Source: Pyrus communis
Lineage: Eukaryota > Streptophyta > Magnoliopsida > Rosales > Rosaceae
Length of the DNA: 64,000 nucleotides
Reading direction: 5' to 3'
NCBI RefSeq assembly: GCF_963583255.1
Contig: NC_084811.1
Location: 18,184,088-18,248,087 of the forward strand
Shown one piece after another: positions 1-9,951 of the stretch. Made by a program: the position numbers and the translations under genes. How positions within the stretch are numbered: the stretch's first letter is position 1; each line of letters starts with the position of its first letter. The notes beneath the pieces were generated by a model, which worked only from the letters and a program-made list of their open reading frames with translations, made no database searches and was not told the origin of the DNA.

Positions 1-605
1 ATTAATTAATGTTTTGGGAAAGATTTGGACCCCAAATCCTCAAGGAAAAAGGCTAACTAAATCAGAATCCAAGAGGAAAAGGGTAATTAAGGTGCGGCAA
101 GGAAAAGAAAAGGGGAAAGGGGTTTGCCTTACATGGCAAGGGAAAGGGAAAAGGAAGGAATTTGCGGCAACCTTTTTGGAATAGGCTTAAGGCTTCTAGA
201 ACATATATTTAAGTGTCCTAATATAATTAGGGATCTTCTTGGCAGCTGGAACATAAGTAGGAAAAGATTAGGATTGACTTAGTCAAAATAAGGAAGTTTG
301 ACTCATGTTTCCTTCTTTCTAGCTGATTCCTTGTCTTCCAAATCTTGAATTAATTTCTTCAACTCTTTAGCATATTCCTAGCCCTTCTTGAACATCAATT
401 TCATCCATCCACCTTGCTCCATGCATGTGCTATCCATTCCAAGCCCAAAACTGCTCCAAATTGCTCCAAATTGCCTTTTCTTGCCACTTTAGCCAATTGG
501 ACCTACAAACATATGAAAATAGCTTAAATCACTATAATAAATAAAAATTAACTAAGTAAATGCAAGGAAATAAGCTAATAAAGTCGCATAAATATGCTCC
601 TATCA
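1..605 (-). repeat. LTR fragment, Athila-like family, reversed
   Basis: The last part matches, in reverse, the first bases of the LTRs of elements A, B and C: the block around 580-605 ends in GCTCCTATCA, the reverse complement of the family start TGATAGGAGC. The fragment therefore ends at a true LTR terminus at 605 and continues left of the window. It abuts, at 606, the interior of another LTR of the same family in the opposite orientation, so it is the right end of an element inserted into that LTR. The 5 bases after it (ATAAC) would be the target duplication; the partner lies outside the window. Confidence 0.7.
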
Positions 606-1371
606 ATAACTTATTCTTGTATGTTGATTAAGGAGGCCTACATGCATGAATTTGATGCTAAAGTATAAGGGAATTTCACCTAATAGTTATGAACTTATAT
701 TTATAAATAGTGGAAATCACTAGTCATGATTGTGTTAAGTAAATTCCTGGCAGGAGTATCATGTTTTTCATAGTTACGAATGTCATGTCAATGCTTATGA
801 TTTTCTTAGAACTTACTTTGATATGTATTTCTATCATGCAGTTCATATAGGGAACTTGATAAGAATAATTTGATTGCGTCGCTGAGTCTAATTCAATGAA
901 TTTAGGAAAATCTTATAGTTAATTTGTGCAGTTCATGGTTAACTTGGGGCATTGTCATTCATGGTTTATAGGAATAATAACATGGAAATCGATTTATATG
1001 CATATGTGTCATGTGTAGAGAAGAATCCTCTAGCTAGCCTTTCACCCTTAAGTTACCTTAGTTTCGTACCACCCTTACTTAGTTTCTGCAACCTACTTAG
1101 TTTTAGTTTAAAATTCGTCCAACCAAACCCCCCTTTAGTATTTCGTGTCAATTTACTTCAATTTTCGTCCAAAACACCCTTTAGTGCTTATTTTGTGTTA
1201 TTTGAGTCATTCTAGCTTAGTTTTGTGTATTTGAGTCTAGTTTTCAGTTTTTGAGTCAAGTTAGTGTAGATTAGCATCCCTCCTAATCCCCAGCCTAGAG
1301 CGATCTTTACTTACCCATACTACAATTATCTAAAAGAGGGTTTAATTTGTGTGTTAGTTTATAACACATCA
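606..1371 (+). repeat. Partial 5' LTR of Athila-like element F
   Basis: From 606 the sequence follows the middle and end of the family LTR: the stretch around 640-720 parallels the 'gaatatgacgctagaatataag' region of element A's LTR, and the end (1335-1371) has the shared AAAGAGGGTTTAATTTGTGTG block followed by a CATCA terminus. The 5' half is missing because the reversed LTR fragment cuts in at 605/606. It is more diverged from A, B and C than they are from each other, so F is an older copy. Confidence 0.7.
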
Positions 1372-1376
1372 AATTT

Positions 1377-1394
1377 TGGCGCCGTTGCCAGGGA
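1377..1394 (+). other. Primer binding site, tRNA-Asp type
   Basis: TGGCGCCGTTGCCAGGGA lies 5 bases after the LTR end. It matches the reverse complement of the 3' end of plant tRNA-Asp(GTC) except for one base (A for G). This primer choice is typical of Athila-like Ty3/gypsy elements. Confidence 0.85.
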
Positions 1395-1491
1395 TTAGCA
1401 AAATTGTTAATCTCCCCCTTGTTTCTGTTTTTGCTTTTCTTGTATTTTTGATTTGGTTTTGTTTTGTTTACTTTGTTTTAGGTATTAGTTT

Positions 1492-1857
1492 ATGACTCGA
1501 CGTTCTCAACCTGTTCGTGCACATATATTGGAGTTTGACGACGATTTTGAACGAACTTTGAGAAGGAAGAGGAAGCAACCAGAACCCAATCCACCTAGTT
1601 CTAGCTCTGAATCCGAGTTTGAAGAAGAAGAGGAAGAGGAACAAGACATGGTTGTGGACAATCAAATAATCAACGAACTTTCACCCTCAGGATTGGACAA
1701 TGCCGTCCCTTTTTGCATTCAATACCCTAGGGCAGCTCAAGGCAAGACCGACAAGTTTGAATTGAAGTCTAGTTTGTTGCATCACATTCCTAAATACCAT
1801 AGGCTGTCCATGGAAGATTCGAACAAGCATCTTAAGGAATTTGAAGTGGTGTGCTCA
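1492..1857 (+). pseudogene. Athila-like gag, N-terminal fragment
   Basis: The frame opens with MTRRSQPVRAHILEFDDDFE about 100 bases after the primer site, followed by a basic stretch, an acidic Glu-rich stretch and a segment ending near FEVVCSI. The order and wording fit the N-terminus of Athila-like Gag, including the LHHIPKYH...HLKEFE region that begins the capsid part. Similarity stops near residue 122; the 29 codons that follow read through DNA that codes protease on the other strand. Capsid core, zinc knuckle and everything after are absent here. Element A starts its gag with the same motif (MTRSSHPIREHILE). Structural protein of the virus-like particle when complete; dead here. Confidence 0.75.
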
Positions 1858-2310
1858 ATCGTGGTTCGGGCTGTTTTCATGAAAGGTCGTCCAAGTAAGA
1901 TTGGCAATGGTGTAGAATGGGCCGAATCCTCCATCTCAAGCACATGAAAATCTGCTGGAAATATCAAGTGGTTAACTTGCACCAAAACATCTTCCAAAAC
2001 TCCTTTCGGATATGTATTAGAATGATCGACTAAATGAATTATAACACCACCGTTTTTAAGCTCTCCTAGGTTCATAGATGCATAAATAGAGTATGGCATG
2101 ATATTAATGGAAGCACCTAAATCTAACATGGCATGTTCAAACTTGGTATTACCAATAACACAAGGGATTGCGAAACTACCTGGATCTTTGCATTTAGGTG
2201 GCAGTTTTCATTGCAAAACTGCCGAAACATTCTTACTTACCCTTACCACTTCTTTGTTCGAAATCCTCCTCCTTGTTGTACAAAGCTTTTTCAAAACTTT
2301 AGCATCAGAA
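1858..2310 (-). pseudogene. Athila-like protease fragment, inverted relative to gag
   Basis: Read on the minus strand this codes the retroviral-type aspartic protease region of an Athila-like pol: a Lys/Arg-rich lead-in, then KCKDPGSFAIPCVIGN, the active-site motif LDLGASINIMPYS (catalytic Asp in DLGA) and the flap-side motif PILLGRPFMKTA. A one-base frameshift lies near 2217, just before the KLPPKC stretch. The fragment meets the plus-strand gag head-on at about 1858, where both lose similarity to their families. The upstream end fades near 2310, where copia-derived DNA begins. The protease would cut the Gag-Pol polyprotein; this copy cannot. Confidence 0.7.
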
Positions 2311-2917
2311 CCATAACAACTGCCAAGTGAGTCCTTATGTATTTAAGAAATACTAAAGGATAGGTTCCTCAAGAATGAGGAAGAACTAGAGTAACGAATG
2401 GATGCACAAACATAGATTATGAATCTATATCATATCCATCATTGGACATCTCTTCATTATGACATAAGATATAATTGCATATCTCTTTATTATGACTAAA
2501 GAGTTATATGGGTAGAAACACTAAAAGTAATGACTTTGGTGTGTTTCATCATGCATGCAAAATATATAGCCATATAAAAGCTTACAACAATGTTGTTTGA
2601 ATGGGAAAGTTCATTTATAAACTCTTCATTTGGTTCCAATCAAGAAGTGCCATTAGTGTACCCACATTATGACACTAATATGGCGATAACTTAAGTCAAG
2701 GAATTAAGGTTTCATCAAGATCCAAACACAATTAAGAGACTGAACCACAGGATTAAGAATCATGCATAATGGTGACATCGTTAATCTCAAGGTTGCTTCT
2801 ATGGATAACATATAGATATCCACTATCTAGGCCTACTACTCATCTATTGTTGAAATGACTTTAGAAGAGGTATCATCACTGATGGCACGTCTGATGGCTC
2901 TTGTGCAAGTGGGAGAT
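2311..2917 (+). pseudogene. Decayed 3' internal end of copia element H
   Basis: The region ends in CAAGTGGGAGATTG, the polypurine tract that in element I (43698-43708) directly precedes the 3' LTR. About 100 bases before it a frame reads HGDIVNLKVASMDNI, resembling the end of copia RNase H (compare GKVNILKVASANNVAD in element I), but stops follow and the downstream DPLTKP motif is lost. The part from 2311 to about 2700 has no frame I recognise. This is the 3' remainder of an old element whose 5' part is missing. Confidence 0.5.
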
Positions 2918-2980
2918 TGTTGAAAATGTGCCCTAAACCCAAACATATGATGATACTTTACAAACTTTTCACATATTAAA
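2918..2980 (+). repeat. Copia H 3' LTR, left piece
   Basis: Starts TGTTGAAAATGTGCCC right after a copia polypurine tract, parallel to the TGTTGGAAGTATGCCC start of the LTRs of element I. It is cut after 63 bases by element G and resumes at 12177. Confidence 0.7.
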
Positions 2981-5361
2981 CTAAACCCCGTCCTTGATTT
3001 ATCGTATTTTGCACTATCGGATTTATGAAATTACCATTGTACCCTTAAGTTGACTTTCGTTTATTATCTCGTTGAAATGCATAGTTTGATTTTAATTAAA
3101 TTATTCGTTTCGTACTCATCACCACGAACACGTAGGTGCGAACGGATTCGAAATCGGATGTATAACGAAGATTTTATGTTCAAATGTCGAATGTTTTTAG
3201 ATATTTTGTGTTTTTTCTTATGTGTTCTTAAATTACGGACCAAGAGAACCCACTTGGGATTTTTGTCCCCTTATCCCCTTTCCCTATCCAGATACCCCTT
3301 TTCCCTTTTGAGATTTCCCTTATCTTTCTCTCTCTCTCCCTCACTTTTGACTTTCTCTCATTCTCTCTAACCCTTACTCCCAGACTCTCTATTTCTCTAC
3401 AAACTCTCCTCCTCTTTTCCAAGCTCCATCTGCACATTAACAAACCACCATCACCTGGACTAAAAAACCTTGAGGAAACCAGGCCAAACGTCGTGGAACC
3501 CTAACACTGACGGGATCACTGTGCATTTTCTCTTCCGGCGAGTTTTGACGTACTTTGTGAATTTTTTGACGTAGGTAGGCTTCTAGAAACCCTTAGGATG
3601 TGTTTTAAGGTAAGATCAAAACTTGTTTTAAGTCGTAAAACATGTTAAACGTAGAAAGTAACTTAGAGTAGCTTTTCCTAGTTTTCTAGCGAGCATCGCC
3701 ACTTTCGAGGCATTTTTCGGCCAATCTTCGGTGATTTAGCCATCATGCAATATACCATTCTCCTCATATCATTGAGAATTATGATTTTCATTTTTGAATC
3801 ACTTGATTTGGTTAAATATTAAAGAAGTTATGAGCGTTGAAAGTTCTACCCATAAACCAGCTAACCCATGGCTTGAAACCGGGTTGACCCGACCCGATAA
3901 CCCTAAGCTGATCTAAACCCAATTGCTACCCAGCCCAACCCAGAGTTTCAACCCACTAAGCCAAGCCCAAACCCAAACCTTTAGCCCAACCTAGAACCCA
4001 GATCCGACCTGGATCTGACCTGATCGGATATGAGAATCCCAATCAACGCATGGGTTTGCACATGGGCACACGTGGGCACCTTTCTTGTTTAATGCGTGGG
4101 GCACATGCACTAGGGATCTTTCCGGGGAACTTTCCAACGACCCAACTTGGTGTGTGGAGGCACGTGGCCATCCGGGCCGCCGTCCCGTGGCGAAGCATGG
4201 GGTACCCGAGGTCCCCTTTTATATTTTTCGACGTCTATTTTCTGAAATTCAATCGTTATGGTAGAGTTTTATTAATTGGACCCTTTATGTGCTTAGGTGT
4301 GTTTATTAGCGGTGTTTCCGTCATTCCTATTTCGTACGACTCTTCAACGACGGAGTATCTGTGAGTTGACCCCTTCCAAAATGCATGTTTTAATTGCTGG
4401 AAATGTATACATGAAAATCATGATTTTATGAACATGTTTTATGAAACGTTTATGAGAAAATTGGATTCATGCTTTATGAAATATCATGCTTCATTGGATT
4501 AATGCTTATTGAGATATTCATGACTATGATTTAAGATATGATGTTTGAGCTATTGAGCTTTGTTGAGATATATACATATATTTTGGAAATATCATGTTCA
4601 TGATTTTATGTGCTTACTTAGTGGTTATCCATACTATGAGCCTACGGGCGATTGATACTTATATTTGGCTTCGGTCGGATGATGTAGTGGCTTCGGTTAG
4701 AGGACAATTATATTTATCTTTGGTCGAGTGATGTAGTGGCTTTGGTCGGAAGATATATATATATATTTGGCTTCGGTCGTGTGAAGTAGTGGCTTTGGTT
4801 GATTTTGATAACACTATTAAGCACATTATATATGATATATGTTTTCTGAAGTTTTATGGCTTGCTAGGGTTTTCGGAAAACCTATTACATATTATGCTAT
4901 TGAGTTTTCATAAACTTTGGGGGTTAGTACGTTGATGAATAACTGTTTTAGTATTACTTATATATCAACTTGGTCCACTCATGTTTTGTTTTGCACCTCC
5001 TCAAGACCTAGGAACGAGGTATACGATCTGAGCTACGAAGCATTTCCATACCAGTGACTTTATGCCCTTCTTTTTGCTTGGACATTCTTGTAGTAGCACT
5101 TTCTGTTACACCTTCTGCTTGTATTCTGAATTAGTAATATGCTCTGAACATGTAATGCATTATCACTTTTATTTTGTTGACAATTATTATTTTGTTAAGG
5201 TTGTATTTGATTATTACATTGCGTAGTTATGCGTGAAATTTATATGCATGTTTCACATGTTCTCAGCATATTCATTCATAAAATGGCTTGCGTCACCCTT
5301 GGGTGTTGGCCAACACGTGGCCATCCCATTGTTTTTTGAACACTAGGATTGAGACGTGTCA
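2981..5361 (+). repeat. Element G 5' LTR
   Basis: About 2.38 kb, matching 9952-12176 over its length with several indels. The first bases read CTAAACC where the 3' copy has the expected TGAAACC, so the terminal TG has mutated. It ends ...GACGTGTCA. It contains tandem copies of a 'ggcttcggtcgg' motif around 4660-4800, fewer in the 3' copy. Confidence 0.8.
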
Positions 5362-5364
5362 GAT

Positions 5365-5376
5365 TGGTATCAAAGC
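5365..5376 (+). other. Element G primer binding site, tRNA-Met type
   Basis: TGGTATCAAAGC, three bases after the LTR end, matches the initiator tRNA-Met primer consensus (TGGTATCAGAGC) with one change. Confidence 0.8.
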
Positions 5377-5472
5377 ATACTTAGGACTTCATTCTTCCAT
5401 ATGGTAATCATAATCTTTCTTGTAGCCAGGATCTTTCATCCTTCTAAATCTTGTTTGCCTCTTATCAGAATT

Positions 5473-6560
5473 ATGGATCCTCCTGGTGGAAACGTGCCTT
5501 GTTGACCTCATTCTGATTTAATGGGTTGGGATTGGATAAAGAAGATGGAGGACACTCTAAAGGGTATGAAATGCCCAACGGCTGAGTGGGCGAATACCGT
5601 TGGTTACTTCCTTCAGGGTAATGCGAGATATTGTTGGAAGTTAGTGACGGACTTTTGCTCGCGTAACTCTATGATGATTTGGGCTATGTTCAGGAGACTT
5701 TTCAGCAATCACTTTTTGAGCTCTGGTATCAGCTGAGGAAGAGACAGGAATTCCTAAATTTTCGCCAGGGCAACTTGACTATTATGGACTTTAATAACAC
5801 AGTTCAGTGGTTGGCGAGACACCGCTGCGAGGACCTATGGGAACCCTCAGGAGATTATGGTGCAATTGGAGATTGCTATGAATGATAACATTTGCGAGCT
5901 TCTAGCACCGTAGACGTATGCATCTTATGAGGAGATGATTGAGGTAGCTTTAAGGGTCAAACAGTCGCGATGGAACAGACTTAACCGGGACTAGCACAGA
6001 AACCAGAATTAGCGGGGTCGTGGATTCTGATCCCGGAGCATGAGGGAGCCTTCTACTTTTTCTTTTTCCTTCGGCCCTAAACACTCTCAGTCGTTCAAAT
6101 GACGTGGTCAGGGTTAGGGATCTTCTAGTGAGGGCTCAAGCAGTGAGATGGTGAGGCAGTCGTTCAACAATGTTAATCCAGCAGTCGCAGATTGTGCGCC
6201 TTGTGGTAAGTGTCATCGGGGTGATTGCATTACTGATGTAGGCTTGTGTTTCAGGTGTGGTAGTCCTATACACTATATCCGTGATTGCCCTTCTACACAC
6301 CTATAAGAGAATTATGCTTCTAGTTCAGGCTACGGTGGGAGTAATAATCCGAGTACTCAGAGTTATGGTGGGAGTAGTAATCCGAGCACTTAGTTTTCTA
6401 TTTAGAGATAGACACAGTTTTCTGGTACAGCTTATGGCAGTCATGCCCAAGGTAGTAGAGTAGGCCGTAATAATCAGGGTGCTAGAACTCGTGGGGGTCG
6501 TAATAGTGGTTCAGGGAGATTGGCCCACAGAGGTATCAACAACATAACTCAGCGAGAGGC
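5473..6560 (+). pseudogene. Element G gag remnant with CCHC zinc knuckle
   Basis: The frame opens with MDPPGGNVPC, hits TGA, and continues in frame as MGWDWIKKMEDTLKGMKC, a chromovirus Gag start. A frameshift near 5700 moves the reading to a second frame, and further stops occur (for example TAG at about 5911, TAA at about 6304). The nucleocapsid zinc knuckle survives at 6247-6288 as CFRCGSPIHYIRDC with all four ligands in CX2CX4HX4C spacing. When intact this protein packages the element RNA in cytoplasmic particles; it cannot be made whole here. Confidence 0.75.
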
Positions 6561-6574
6561 GGAGCAGGACCCCA

Positions 6575-6950
6575 GAGTTATCATTGATACGTTACTTGTT
6601 TTTGATCATTGGGCAAGTGTTCTTATTGATCCAATGCTACTTATTCATTCATGTCTCCACAATTTGCGTGGGTGATGAACCTGTAACCTACATCACTTGG
6701 ATATGATATGTTTATACAATTTTCTCTCGGAGATTTATTTTGTGCACAGTAGGAGTTTAGGGATTGCCCATTTATTGTCAAAGAGGAACTTTTGGAGGCC
6801 AATTCGATTCCCTTCAAACTTGTGGAGTTCGATATCATTTTGGTAATGAATTGGCTAACTAAGAACAACACTTATGTTGGATATAGAGAAAAACTGGTGA
6901 TGTTTGATCGGGTTGGACGACCAGCGATCACGTTTCAAGGTGAGTGACGA
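6575..6950 (+). pseudogene. Element G aspartic protease remnant
   Basis: The segment TLLVFDHWASVLIDP corresponds to the lead-in of the chromovirus protease. Just after it a frameshift removes the expected active-site DSGA-like stretch from the same frame, and in-frame stops follow (for example near 6689 and 6751). Later pieces such as DCPFIVKEELLEANSIP and the LVMNWLTKNN stretch keep the family order up to the start of reverse transcriptase. Confidence 0.6.
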
Positions 6951-7059
6951 ATCCTTCAGAATAGTATTTCCGGACAACGAAGTTACTACAGAAGGGTTGT
7001 ATGGGATTCTTAGCTCACGTGGTCACACAGGTTTAACCTTTTCTATGTGCTGAAGATGT

Positions 7060-7800
7060 ACTAGTGGTGAATGAATTCACTGATGTATTTCCAGAGGATT
7101 TGCTAGGGTTACCACCTGCGAGGGAAACCAAATTCACCATTTATTTACTTCCAAGTACCAATATTATTTCCTTGGCAACATACGGAATGAATGGGTTGAG
7201 GGACTTGAAGATTCAACTCTAGGAGCTCGTGGATAAAGGCTACATCCAGCCCAGTATGTATTCCTGGGGTGTTCTTATACTATTTATGAGAAAATAGGAT
7301 GGATCGATGAGACTCTGCATCGACTATAGGCAGTTTAATCAGGTGATAGTGAAGAACCGTTATCCCTTACTTTGGATTGATGAATTGTTTGATCAGCTGA
7401 GTGGTGCTCAGGTGTTCTCTAAGATTAATCTTCGTTCGGGTTACCATCAGTTGCTGATCCGGGACGAAGATGTACCGAATACCGCTTTTCGCACTAGGTG
7501 TGGACACTATGAATTCCGTGCCATACTTTTTGGGTTAACTAATGCACCGACAACTTTCATAGATCTAATGAATTGAGTTTTCAGACCATATCCTGATTGA
7601 TTTGTGAATGTATTCATTGATAACATATTAATCTACTCCAATAGTAATGCTGAGCATAGGAAACATTTGAAGTTGGTGTTGGAAAGGTTGAGGAAGCATC
7701 AATTGTATGTGAAGTTTAGTAAGTGTCAGTTTTGGTTGGACCAGATCAGCTTCCTTAGGCATGTGGTTTTCGCTGAGAGATTTCTACAGTGTCTATGTGG
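7060..7800 (+). pseudogene. Element G reverse transcriptase remnant
   Basis: Frames carry the ordered Ty3/gypsy RT motifs: a lead-in ending PPAREKF-like, [42 protein letters not shown] and [10 protein letters not shown]. Two catalytic aspartates are replaced: the Asp of the KIDLRSGYHQ motif reads Asn (KIN), and the second Asp of the DD pair reads Asn (FIDN). In-frame stops occur near 7217, 7293, 7574 and 7598. RT copies element RNA to DNA; this copy is dead both by truncation and at its active site. Confidence 0.85.
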
Positions 7801-7849
7801 GAACAACTAAGGAATGTTACTGAAGTAAGGATCTTTCTGGGGCTGGTTG

Positions 7850-8380
7850 GCTATTACCGATGTTTTGTGCAGGACTTCTTGGTGATTGCTTTACCTCTTA
7901 CTAAATTGGCTCGGAAAAGGGTCAAATTTGACTGGGATGAAAATTATGAACAGAGTTTTTAGGAGCTTAAACATTGTCTTACTCATGCCCCCGTCCTTCC
8001 TCTTCTGGACGATGGCGATGAGTTTGAAATCTATAATGATGCATCCTTGTCGGGATTGGGTTGTGTTCTGATGTAGCATTGGAAAATCATCGCCTATACT
8101 CCCAGGCAACTCAAAACTCATGAGAGAAACTACCCCACTCACGATCTGGAACTCGGAGCAGTAGTCTTTGCTTTGAAAATCTGGCGACATTACTTATACG
8201 ACAAGAAGTGCCACATCTTTATAGATCATAAGAGTTTGGAGTATGTCTTCATCCAGAAGGAGTTAAATTTAAGGCAGAGAAGGTGGATGGAACTCATTAG
8301 TGACTATGATTGCACTATTGAGTATCATCCTGGTCACGCCAACATCGTAGCAAACGTACTTAGCCAGAAATCTTATAGAC
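7850..8380 (+). pseudogene. Element G RNase H remnant
   Basis: Follows RT in the usual order. Recognisable pieces: the connection segment LPLTKLARK and FDWDENYEQSF, the first RNase H motif EIYNDASLSGLG (normally SDAS), [34 protein letters not shown] with the catalytic Glu region, FIDHKSLEY, and [11 protein letters not shown] where the family has ADALSR, so the last catalytic Asp is lost. TAG stops interrupt at about 7961 and 8074, each at a position where the family has Gln. Confidence 0.8.
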
Positions 8381-8559
8381 AACTTACCTTCCTTCGAGCT
8401 ATCCATGTTCCGTTACTATTTTCTCTTCGAGAAACCAGCGTTGCAGTGACGCCAGATTCATAGGGAGCACTGTGGCACACTTCCAAATTAGGCTTGTTTT
8501 GGTGGATTTGGTTCGGAAAACTTAGGAGCTTGATCAGTAATGTGCAGACCTAAAAGAAC

Positions 8560-9530
8560 AGGTGCAGAATGGTATGAGGCAAGATTTGAAGATCCGGAGA
8601 GATGGAGCCTTGATGATGGGAAACAGGTTGTTTGTGCCTAAGGACAACGAAGTAGTGAAGAAGGAAATTCTTGATGAAGCCCACATTTTGACGTATGCCA
8701 TGCATCCGGGGAGTACAAAATTATATCACACTATTCATCTGTTCTACTATTGGTATAGGATGAAACGAGATGTGGCAAAGTATGTGAAGAGACGCATAAT
8801 TTGCCAGCAGGTGAAGGCAAACATGTAGAGACCTCAAAGGCTAATGCAGAATCTTTATATACCAGCTTGGCTTGGAAGTGGGAGGACATCGCCAAAGATT
8901 TCGTGTATGGTTTGCCGAGCACGCGGTCAAGGTTTAATGGCGTATGGGTGATTGTGGATCGACTCACTAAGACTACTTATTTCTTACTTGTTCGATAAAT
9001 ATACACACTGGAGAAGTTAGCGCAGTTGTTCATCGATGATATTGTTAAACTCCACGGTGTACCCATCACCATTGTTTCGGATGGAGATCTAAGATTCGAC
9101 TCCAGATTTTGGAAAGCATTTAATGATGCCATAAATACCCAGCTGTTATACAACACTGCCTGTCATCCACCGCAGGTAGTCAATCTGAGAGGACTATTCA
9201 AACTTTGGAGGACATGTTAAAGGTGTGTGTTCTCCAGTGGAAGGGTAGTTGGGATAGTTATTTGTCATTGATCGAGTTTGCCTACAACAATAGTTACCAC
9301 TCTAGTATCAGCATGACACCATTCGAGGCACTGTATGGGAATGCGTGCTGGACACCATTTTGTTAGACTGAGGTTAGTAAATGGGTGTTAGTGTGGCCAT
9401 AAATTGTCGACACCACTAATACTAACATTCAGTTGATTAAAAGGAATTTGAAGACAGCATAAGATCGGCAAAAGAGTATCACGGACCGATATTCCAGGGA
9501 TCGTGAGTATAAGATTAGTGACTTTGTCTT
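8560..9530 (+). pseudogene. Element G integrase remnant
   Basis: The zinc-binding N-terminus is recognisable: two His in EAHILTYAMH, then KYVKRRIICQQVKA, where the family has two Cys and this copy keeps one. The core continues with VWVIVDRLTK, HGVPITIVSDGDLRFDSRFW and SLIEFAYNNSYHSSISMTPFEALYG, in order but in different frames with stops between. Integrase inserts the DNA copy into the genome; this copy lacks a continuous frame and one zinc ligand. Confidence 0.8.
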
Positions 9531-9921
9531 TTTGAAGTTGTCGCCCTGGAAGGGTGTGGTCCATTTTGGTAAACGAGGAAAGTTAAGTCCTCGTTATGTC
9601 GGTCCCTATAGAATCACAGAGAGAATCGACACGGTTGCTTATAGACTGGAACTACCACCAGAGTTGTCACAGATTCACATGTTTCCATGCTTCAGAAGTA
9701 TGTACCGGATCATTCTCACGTTATCTAGCTGCAACCTTTTGAGGTGAGTCAAGATGCGAGTTATGTTGAGGAACCAATGGCGATCATCAATTGATAGGAT
9801 AAAACTTTGAGGAACAGAGTCATTTCATCAGTACAGGTGTTGTGGAGGAACCATGCAGTTAAGGAAGCGACGTGGCAAACAGAAAAACTGATGAGGAGTC
9901 AATATCCGTACTTGTTTATTT
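9531..9921 (+). pseudogene. Element G integrase tail and chromodomain remnant
   Basis: After KLSPRYVGPYRI (the GPY/F-type integrase tail) a frame near 9830-9921 reads VLWRNHAVKEATWQTEKLM, the core of a chromovirus chromodomain, ending at the TGA before the polypurine tract CAAGGGAGGTAGATTG. Chromodomains target integration to modified histones. Stops separate it from integrase. The chromodomain is the main reason for the chromovirus assignment. Confidence 0.75.
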
Positions 9922-9951
9922 GAGGTTGTTAATTTCAAGGGAGGTAGATTG

